Part shown: positions 1-5,014 of the stretch, piece after piece
Numbering within the stretch: the first letter of the stretch is position 1
Layout of the letters: every line of letters starts with the position of its first letter
Origin: an uncultured Prevotella sp.
GTDB taxonomy: Bacteria > Bacteroidota > Bacteroidia > Bacteroidales > Bacteroidaceae
Length of the DNA stretch: 14,011 nucleotides
Reading direction: 5' to 3'
NCBI GenBank assembly: GCA_934230115.1
Contig: CAKQEI010000065.1
Location: forward strand, 1 to 14,011
Position numbers and translations under genes: made by a program
Notes under the pieces: model-generated
Databases searched by the model: none
Seen by the model: the letters and a program-made list of their open reading frames with translations, nothing else
Told to the model about the DNA's origin: nothing

Positions 1-58
1 AGCCCGCATTATTTGGGTTTTGACACACTCTCACAGATTGCCACTCATATATAAAGAT

Positions 59-111
59 AAATATGACCACATACTTAATAATGATGGTATTAACCAGATT
101 TGGTCATATTT
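59..111. repeat. Two-tier inverted repeat downstream of the glycosyltransferase
   Basis: An 11-bp perfect inverted repeat (AAATATGACCA at 59-69, TGGTCATATTT at 101-111) encloses a second pair (TTAATA / TATTAA, near 75-92). On the minus strand it lies 20 nt past the glycosyltransferase stop and is followed by a moderately T-rich run (TATCTTTATATATG), so it may end or process that transcript. The stem is AT-rich and the T tract broken, so terminator activity is uncertain. The rest of 1-130 shows no gene. A minus-strand ATG at 7-9 could begin another gene leaving the window, but three codons cannot support that. Confidence 0.5.
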
Positions 112-130
112 TATAGCCAGTTAAGTATGG

Positions 131-1126
131 CTATTCTCCGTTTCGTCCGAGTATTTGGCGTAGACTGAAGAATACCCATTCTTGTATTCTGAATAATGTC
201 CAGCAAGGCATTGGTATACGTCCGAACTTGTGTCTTGTGGCGGGTGTTAGCATTTTATGGTCTATTGATAGCCAAGTTCTATGTATTTCATCAAGACCAT
301 ATTGCCGATCGGTCTTATTTAATTCTTTGGCATGAAGGTAATAGAACTTGTATACGTCTATTAGATGCAACCAACGTATGTTCTCAAATCGTTTTATAAT
401 GTTTTCTGGAACGTTCCACAGGCATAATGAATGCTTTAGACTTTCATTGGCACGCAATCGCAGGAACTGTCTTGCTGACACTTTGTTGGTTGTAGACTCG
501 GGATTGTAGCGGTAGAAGTAAACACCATCGCAAATGCGCACCTCACGAGAGTGTAGATAATGGGCGTGTGTTGTGTTGTCGTCACTGTAGGCATGACACG
601 TGTCGTCATATGGAAACTTGTCGAATAAATTTTTTCTTGCAACGTAAACCCCGTGTATCGACCAGTCAAGACTAAGTTCGAAGGCCTCCTTGCCCGAATA
701 CTTTTCAAACTCTTGGTTTTTGAACATCCTGCCATTATACTTTTGTGGATTACCAGTACAAAGCATTAACTTCAACAGTACTGAGTCGGTAAGTGGATAT
801 CGTTCGAACAATTCTACTGCCTTTTCCAGTGCATCTTTAGAGAGCCAGTCGTCGCTGTCGAGAAATGTTATGTATTGCCCTTTGGCTATTTTTATTCCAA
901 TATTTCTTGCCTTGGCTTGTCCCTGGTTGGCTTCCAGGCTAATAATCTCAATACGCTTGTCGCGTGCGGCATATTCTCGTACTATAAAAAGTGAGTTATC
1001 GGTAGAGCAGTCGTCTATGCATACTATTTGTATGTCGTGCAAAGTCTGTTCTATAAGCGAGTCTAGGCATTCGCCTATGTGTTTTTCGTCGTTGTATACA
1101 GCGACGATGATGGATATCTTAGTCAT
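131..1126 (-). CDS. Family 2 (GT-A) glycosyltransferase, surface polysaccharide synthesis
   Basis: 331-residue protein that probably transfers a sugar from a nucleotide-sugar donor to a lipid-linked glycan on the cytoplasmic face of the inner membrane. The N-terminus is a typical GT2/GT-A domain: MTKISIIVAVYND opens the first strand, the nucleotide-binding IDDCSTDNS is at about residues 37-45, the NQGQAKARNIGI segment at about 67-78, and the metal-binding DSDDW at about 90-94. The C-terminal third is basic and aromatic, without clear membrane segments. The start codon overlaps the end of the upstream flippase gene by 8 bp and no promoter is seen between them, so the two are translationally coupled parts of a polysaccharide locus. 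Donor and acceptor sugars cannot be read from the sequence. Family assignment is secure; specificity is unknown. Confidence 0.93.
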   Translation of the reverse strand: MTKISIIVAVYNDEKHIGECLDSLIEQTLHDIQIVCIDDCSTDNSLFIVREYAARDKRIEIISLEANQGQAKARNIGIKIAKGQYITFLDSDDWLSKDALEKAVELFERYPLTDSVLLKLMLCTGNPQKYNGRMFKNQEFEKYSGKEAFELSLDWSIHGVYVARKNLFDKFPYDDTCHAYSDDNTTHAHYLHSREVRICDGVYFYRYNPESTTNKVSARQFLRLRANESLKHSLCLWNVPENIIKRFENIRWLHLIDVYKFYYLHAKELNKTDRQYGLDEIHRTWLSIDHKMLTPATRHKFGRIPMPCWTLFRIQEWVFFSLRQILGRNGE

Positions 1127-2600
1127 GTTGTGTTATTTTGTTCTTAATATTATCCCAGATAGATGTCTTCTTGTATATAATGATGTATAGCGATATGGCT
1201 GTGCTTGCAGCCACGATCATGATACTCAATGTCCAGTGCATCCAAAAGTTTTGTATGAAGGTCGTTGCATAGGCGATGATGCCTAATGGCAGATGGATGG
1301 TTGCTGATTTCACTACATTCTTCGACATGCTTACGTTGTATTTCACCCGCGAGTATATCAACACAACGACAAGGTTTAGTAGGTGGCATAATGTAAGAGC
1401 AAGTCCAGTGCCCCAAAGACCGAACATTCTATAGCCGTATATAATGAATACGGCTACTATCACATCGTATACAATTTCCAGCATGAGATAAGCCTTTGAA
1501 TTGCCCTTTGCCAAGTTTATGTATTCGAGCGACAGTGTTATAGCTTTGAAATACATAGAAAATACTGCTATCTGTCCCATCGGTATAATTTCAGCAAAGC
1601 ATTTGCTATAGAGCAGAGGCAGGATAATAGGTAGAAATAATATTAGCGTAGCAAGCATGGGCGACACTATCAACAGTGACATCTCAATCTGTCGGTTTGC
1701 TATTATTTGTATTGCTCTTGTATCGTTGGCTGCTGCAGATAGTCGCGGAAAATAGTCTGTATCCATTGCCGAGAACACCATGCCAGCATATGTAATAGTA
1801 AGCATATATCCTGCATTGTAAAGGCCTACAGCATAAAGACCGCCCTCTACATTGAGGAAGGATCGTATCACAAGTTCTGAACCGCTGCCAAAGATTCCGG
1901 CAAGCACAAAGGCAATACCGAGTCTAACCATTCCCATACCTTCGCCCAAAATGCCTCGTGCTCCATGCAAACAATAAGGAAAATGCTTGCATGAAGAGTG
2001 CAGTGTGTACATCATTGTCACGAAAGCCATGATAAGGAATACAGGAATAATACCCGTGATGCCTAAGAAATAGTATATAGGCACGGTTACAATAAGGGCT
2101 GTAATCATTGTTAAAACCTGTACAGTAGCAAGTGGCTTAAGCAATCTTGCTCCTTTAAGTATGGCTGTCTCGCCACCAGTTATCGCTGTCATTGCTATTA
2201 TGGGCGACAGGAGAATGAAGTCAATGGTGTTAGCTTCCCATCCGAATATACTTGAGCCGAGCAACGGGCCGAGCACGCTAAGCAGAAACATTCCGGCTAA
2301 AGCAGTAAGCAGCGTCCATCCGCGTACTACCTTAACAAAACAACGTGTTTGTTCAATGTTACCACTATCGAACAGTTCGGAAACATGGCGTACTGCACTA
2401 AAGGATATGCCAAGGCTTGTGGCTTGTGAGAAGAAGTTGACAATTGTGCTATAGAGTGTCACAAGACCCATGCCAGCAGGACCAAGCAACAGCGCAACAA
2501 ACTTGTTGCGTACCAATGTTATGGCGATGTTCAGTCCTTGAACACCGCCAAATATTCCAGTGTATTTCAGTATGTGTGTATAGTTCTGTTTGCCGCTCAT
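1119..2600 (-). CDS. Wzx-type oligosaccharide flippase (polysaccharide biosynthesis protein)
   Basis: 493-residue polytopic membrane protein of the MATE/MOP-like flippase superfamily, which moves undecaprenyl-linked oligosaccharide units across the inner membrane for O-antigen or capsule assembly. The sequence is hydrophobic nearly throughout, with about 12-14 predictable helices. The N-terminal part is typical of the family: a GGVQGLNIAITLVRNKFVALLLGPAGMGL-like first helix pair, then a short amphipathic region (AVRHVSELFD). Length matches Wzx proteins (400-500 aa). It is the first gene of a leftward unit: a promoter-like element lies about 50 bp upstream and the glycosyltransferase overlaps its 3' end by 8 bp. 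A lipid II flippase (MurJ) is less likely given the glycosyltransferase partner. No wzx symbol is given because the substrate locus is only partly visible. Confidence 0.9.
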   Translation of the reverse strand: MSGKQNYTHILKYTGIFGGVQGLNIAITLVRNKFVALLLGPAGMGLVTLYSTIVNFFSQATSLGISFSAVRHVSELFDSGNIEQTRCFVKVVRGWTLLTALAGMFLLSVLGPLLGSSIFGWEANTIDFILLSPIIAMTAITGGETAILKGARLLKPLATVQVLTMITALIVTVPIYYFLGITGIIPVFLIMAFVTMMYTLHSSCKHFPYCLHGARGILGEGMGMVRLGIAFVLAGIFGSGSELVIRSFLNVEGGLYAVGLYNAGYMLTITYAGMVFSAMDTDYFPRLSAAANDTRAIQIIANRQIEMSLLIVSPMLATLILFLPIILPLLYSKCFAEIIPMGQIAVFSMYFKAITLSLEYINLAKGNSKAYLMLEIVYDVIVAVFIIYGYRMFGLWGTGLALTLCHLLNLVVVLIYSRVKYNVSMSKNVVKSATIHLPLGIIAYATTFIQNFWMHWTLSIMIVAASTAISLYIIIYKKTSIWDNIKNKITQHD

Positions 2601-2649
2601 GTGTATAGCCTTCCTTGCTCCTATTTACTATAATTTGTTGATTAAAATA

Positions 2650-2683
2650 CAAAGGTAATGAAAATTTTTGCATTGACGACAAA
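2650..2683 (-). promoter_or_regulatory. Bacteroidetes-type promoter for the flippase gene
   Basis: On the minus strand TACCTTTG (2650-2657) matches the TAnnTTTG -7 consensus. TTTG at 2680-2683 is a candidate -33 element with a 22-nt gap, slightly longer than the usual 19-21. The predicted transcript starts near 2643, leaving a leader of about 40 nt before the flippase ATG at 2600. Confidence 0.55.
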
Positions 2684-2732
2684 ACATGACACAAATGTTG
2701 TTTATGTTCTGTAGAATTGGCAATAATGTCTA

Positions 2733-2823
2733 TTTTTGTGTGATATAACACTCGATAATTGCCTGGTGGGCTGCGCGATAGGTACGGTTCTTTTTGCCAT
2801 CGACTCGTGCTTCACCATAAATA
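2733..2823 (-). pseudogene. Possible C-terminal remnant of a decayed gene
   Basis: Within an AT-rich gap, the minus strand reads about 31 codons of protein-like sequence (GEARVDGKKNRTYRAAHQAI within it), ending at a TAG at 2730-2732. Codon choice (GGC, AAG, AAC, ACC, CGC, GCC) resembles the neighbouring real genes, and GC content is clearly higher than on either side. There is no start codon: the frame runs back through low-complexity sequence to a TGA at 2880-2882. The family is not recognised. An alternative is structured non-coding sequence, since TGGTG/CACCA and CGAT/ATCG can pair here. Low confidence. Confidence 0.25.
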
Positions 2824-3014
2824 TTTTGCGCAAGAACACAGACATAATAGATAGAATAAAAGTGAAAATAAAGAAATTCTCAAAATGACTTATAATTGTG
2901 AAATTTATTCTATAACTATTGCACGATAATAAGTCCTTGTCGATAGACGCCAAAGCTCAGTTTTGGCTATGAAAAATGAGCCATAAAAATATACCCATGC
3001 TTGTCGTTTTTTTG

Positions 3015-3052
3015 AAGTATTATTAAGACCAAGCTCGGTCTTAATAATACTT
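3015..3052. repeat. Strong AT-rich hairpin, 16-bp arms (first of a pair)
   Basis: AAGTATTATTAAGACC (3015-3030) is perfectly repeated in inverse at 3037-3052 around a 6-nt loop (AAGCTC). No T tract follows in either direction, so it does not look like an intrinsic terminator. Its tip has the form AAGACCAA..T.GGTCTT, which recurs in the next hairpin. Confidence 0.85.
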
Positions 3053-3062
3053 GAGGGTTGTT

Positions 3063-3096
3063 CTTAATAGAAGACCAAAATGGGTCTTCTATTAAG
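3063..3096. repeat. Strong hairpin, 14-bp arms (second of a pair)
   Basis: CTTAATAGAAGACC (3063-3076) and its perfect inverse (3083-3096) flank a 6-nt loop (AAAATG). The stem base differs from the preceding hairpin, but the tip AAGACCAA..T.GGTCTT is shared, as is loop length. Only 10 bp separate the two structures. Confidence 0.85.
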
Positions 3097-3139
3097 GCGT
3101 TTTCCCACGTATTATTATCGTAGGCGTTTATGCTTGTTT

Positions 3140-3212
3140 TTTAAGAATCAAACCGTACATTGAAAGACGAAGATATGTAAAATAATTGTGAAAATGCCTC
3201 TTGGTTCTTAAA
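3140..3212. repeat. Spaced 12-bp inverted repeat downstream of the HD gene
   Basis: TTTAAGAATCAA (3140-3151) pairs with TTGGTTCTTAAA (3201-3212) over 12 positions including one G-T wobble, with a 49-nt spacer. It lies just past the HD gene stop and would sit in its 3' untranslated region. No T tract suited to termination follows. Confidence 0.5.
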
Positions 3213-3223
3213 CGAAATACATT

Positions 3224-3859
3224 TTATGGGTTGCAGTCTTGAAACAACTTGTCGAAAGTCTCGCGCAAAGCCTTGCGGTCGACAATCAGTTCGCGTATTT
3301 CCTTGAGAAACTTCTCGTTAGGCGAATTAGGCAACCATAATTTTATGTAGCCGTGGCTGGAGTATTTGTGCTCCATGTGGTCGAGAAAACGCTCCCATTG
3401 CTCCTCCTTGCTCTTCTCGGGGTAATGGTCGAGACCGTATTCTATGGTGCGACGGAACACATGTTCTGGCTCAAGGTCGCGGTCGGCCTCTGCCACAATC
3501 TTGCCGTAGATGCTGCGTGGAGCGTGGGATGCAGAGGCGCGGTGGTCTTCTACAGCCTCCTTCATAATCTTGAGCTGCTCGTCGCTGAACCAACGGCGCA
3601 GACGGCGGTCGGCAAGCAAAATCTTGCCACTCGTGATGTGGTGGATGGCACGAGGCCCCTCAAGACCGAGGTCGTGGTAGGCGGCTATCACATAGCACAT
3701 GTTGATGTCGGCTCCGGTGGAGAGGGCGAGAGCCAATGAATTCTTTATCACGTGATTGGCGTGGGAAAGTCTGTGCGCACGGTCGAAGTCGTTGTATCTC
3801 GGAAGGATGTTCTGCTCGACAAACTCCATGAGGTCGAGACTTACATTTCTTGTGTCCAT
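3224..3859 (-). CDS. HD-domain metal-dependent phosphohydrolase
   Basis: 211-residue soluble protein of the HD superfamily, whose members are metal-dependent phosphohydrolases, often acting on nucleotides. The metal-ligand pattern is visible: H33-A-N-H36 (LSHANHV), the signature H62-D63 in AAYHDLG, H106 in VEDHRAS, and D126 in AEADRD. The C-terminal half is charged and helical. There is no signal peptide, so it should be cytoplasmic. Length fits the stand-alone bacterial HD family; the substrate cannot be inferred. It is a single-gene unit diverging from menA, with only 84 bp between the two start codons and overlapping promoters. The start at 3859 gives MDTRNVSLDL and leaves room for the promoter about 27 bp upstream. 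The family is clear, the function unknown. Confidence 0.88.
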   Translation of the reverse strand: MDTRNVSLDLMEFVEQNILPRYNDFDRAHRLSHANHVIKNSLALALSTGADINMCYVIAAYHDLGLEGPRAIHHITSGKILLADRRLRRWFSDEQLKIMKEAVEDHRASASHAPRSIYGKIVAEADRDLEPEHVFRRTIEYGLDHYPEKSKEEQWERFLDHMEHKYSSHGYIKLWLPNSPNEKFLKEIRELIVDRKALRETFDKLFQDCNP

Positions 3860-3881
3860 AGATGAATGATATTATGATTTA

Positions 3882-3917
3882 CTTGCAAAATTACTTTATT
3901 ATAGTTAAATTTGCAAG
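3882..3917. promoter_or_regulatory. Interlocked divergent promoters for the HD gene and menA
   Basis: Rightward promoter: CTTG (3882-3885), 20 nt, TAAATTTG (3906-3913), start expected near 3920. Leftward promoter read on the minus strand: CTTG (3914-3917 inverted), 20 nt, TAATTTTG (3886-3893 inverted), start expected near 3879. Each -33 element directly abuts the other promoter's -7 element. Together they form a 12-bp inverted repeat with one mismatch (CTTGCAAAATTA / TAAATTTGCAAG) around a 12-nt spacer. The two promoters cannot be occupied at the same time. Confidence 0.7.
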
Positions 3918-3943
3918 AAACAACAGATAAAAAGATAAATATA

Positions 3944-4870
3944 ATGGATGAAACAAATGTGAGGGTTAATTCCCTTAAGGCTTGGATTCTTGCCGCACGC
4001 CCCAAGACGCTTACGGGTGCTGCCGTTCCTGTGATGATTGGCGTGGCGAGTGCCGTGGCTCTGTACGGATGGAGCGGAATAAGGGTTGTGCCGGCTGTTC
4101 TGTGCATGTTGTTTGCGCTGATAATGCAGGTTGACGCAAACTTTGTGAACGACTATTTCGACTTTATGAAGGGCACCGACGATGAGAGCCGGCTCGGTCC
4201 TAAGCGTGCCTGCTCGCAGGGATGGATTACGGCAGTGGCCATGCGCCGTGGATTGCTCTACACCACAATTTTAGCTTGCGCAGTAGGTCTGCCGTTGGTG
4301 TTTTACGGAGGTTGGGAGATGATAATGGTGGGACTCGCCTGTGTGGTGTTCTGCTTTCTCTATACCATATCTTTCTCTTATCTCGGCTTGGGCGATGTGC
4401 TTGTACTCGTGTTCTTCGGCCTTGTGCCAGTGTGCATGACCTATTGGCTTGCAGCCCCTCCCACGCAATTGGCGTCAATTCCCACTTCCGTTGTTGTGCT
4501 TTCGATAGCCTGCGGACTGGTGATAGACACGCTGCTTGTGGTGAACAACTTCCGCGACATCGACAACGACCGACGTGCCGGCAAGCGCACTCTTATTGTG
4601 CGTATCGGCGAGCGTGGCGGACTGATACTCTACATGTTGCTTGGACTTTTAGGTGCTGAAATGGCATTTGGTGGCGTTGTTTATCTGAACTGGCACGAAG
4701 GCCAGTGGACGCAGTTTCTTGTCATATTCTACATACCGTTTCACACTCTTGCCTTCACATCGATGCGAAGCATAAGAAAAGGTGCCGAGCTGAACCGTGT
4801 GCTTGGAATGACTGCACGCAATATGCTGATATTCGGACTGTTGGTTTCAGCCGCGCTGATATTTGCATAA
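3944..4870 (+). CDS. menA: 1,4-dihydroxy-2-naphthoate polyprenyltransferase (MenA)
   Basis: 308-residue integral membrane prenyltransferase of the UbiA superfamily. It joins a polyprenyl chain to 1,4-dihydroxy-2-naphthoate, making demethylmenaquinone for respiration. Both Asp-rich motifs are present: N69-D70-Y-F-D73 (FVNDYFDFMKGTDD) and N202-F-R-D-I-D-N-D209 followed by RRAGKRTL. The N-terminal WILAARPKTL segment is typical of MenA. About eight or nine membrane helices fill the rest. The ATG at 3944 was chosen over an in-frame TTG at 3911, which lies inside the -7 promoter element and would add an atypical polar extension. The gene is monocistronic: divergent promoter upstream, strong hairpin terminator 70 bp downstream. 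UbiA relatives with other acceptors are less likely given motif context and length. Confidence 0.93.
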   Translation: MDETNVRVNSLKAWILAARPKTLTGAAVPVMIGVASAVALYGWSGIRVVPAVLCMLFALIMQVDANFVNDYFDFMKGTDDESRLGPKRACSQGWITAVAMRRGLLYTTILACAVGLPLVFYGGWEMIMVGLACVVFCFLYTISFSYLGLGDVLVLVFFGLVPVCMTYWLAAPPTQLASIPTSVVVLSIACGLVIDTLLVVNNFRDIDNDRRAGKRTLIVRIGERGGLILYMLLGLLGAEMAFGGVVYLNWHEGQWTQFLVIFYIPFHTLAFTSMRSIRKGAELNRVLGMTARNMLIFGLLVSAALIFA

Positions 4871-4880
4871 AGTATTCGAG

Positions 4881-4961
4881 AATAATTAACGTTGATTACA
4901 CAACATAAATAATTAACGTTGATTACACGACATAAATAATTAACGGGCATTACACGACCAT
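4881..4961. repeat. Three tandem copies of a 27-bp unit after menA
   Basis: Units at 4881-4907, 4908-4934 and 4935-4961 share AATAATTAACG, two variable bases, then ATTACAC(A/G)AC. Copies 1 and 2 differ at one base. Copy 3 carries GGGC where they have GTTG, and it forms the left arm of the terminator hairpin that follows. Confidence 0.85.
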
Positions 4962-4989
4962 AGCAAAGTCGGTAATGCCCGTTATTTTT
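4941..4989. terminator. Bidirectional intrinsic terminator between menA and the porin gene
   Basis: TAACGGGCATTAC (4941-4953) pairs perfectly with GTAATGCCCGTTA (4972-4984). A bulged A precedes an inner CGAC/GTCG stem (4955-4958 / 4968-4971) and a 9-nt loop. TTTTT follows at 4985-4989 on the plus strand. The minus side reads TTAATTATTTAT, so the same hairpin can also stop leftward porin transcripts. Both genes converge on it. Confidence 0.88.
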
Positions 4990-5014
4990 GTTCCGCTGGT
5001 TTTTTCTTTTCTTT

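Larger units (their letters stand above)
2601..3223. other. 623-bp AT-rich intergenic region with several inverted repeats
   Basis: No intact gene is supported. Besides the flippase promoter and the possible gene remnant, the region holds a short hairpin around 2961-2992 (GGCT/AGCC in TTTT/AAAA flanks), two strong AT-rich hairpins at 3015-3096, and a 12-bp inverted repeat at 3140-3151 / 3201-3212. ATGCTTGT followed by a T run and AAG occurs on both sides of the twin hairpins (2997-3004 and 3130-3137). The longest minus-strand frame here (2702-2953, 83 codons) has atypical composition and no recognisable domain, so it is not called as a gene. Confidence 0.6.

Noticed and set aside
1..130. Start of another minus-strand gene at the left edge (ATG at 7-9)
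   Set aside because: Only three codons are visible and no upstream promoter is recognisable.
690..1190. 166-codon plus-strand open frame opposite the glycosyltransferase
   Set aside because: Antisense to the conserved GT-A motifs; Ser-rich composition is a frame artefact.
2702..2953. 83-codon minus-strand frame in the intergenic region
   Set aside because: Phe/Ile-rich, low-complexity first half, no domain, and a competing frame over the same bases looks more protein-like. Not called as a gene.
3015..3096. Twin hairpins as intrinsic terminators of the flippase or HD unit
   Set aside because: Neither is followed by a T tract in either direction, and they lie more than 400 bp upstream of the flippase start and over 120 bp past the HD stop.
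4741..4950. 69-codon minus-strand frame with a repetitive N-terminus across the 27-bp repeats
   Set aside because: The protein repeat simply reflects the DNA tandem repeat (27 is divisible by 3); it overlaps the menA 3' end and the terminator, with no promoter.
4881..4961. Tandem repeats as a CRISPR array or replication iterons
   Set aside because: Units are contiguous without spacers, only three copies exist, and no cas, rep or origin genes are nearby; the third copy is part of a terminator.
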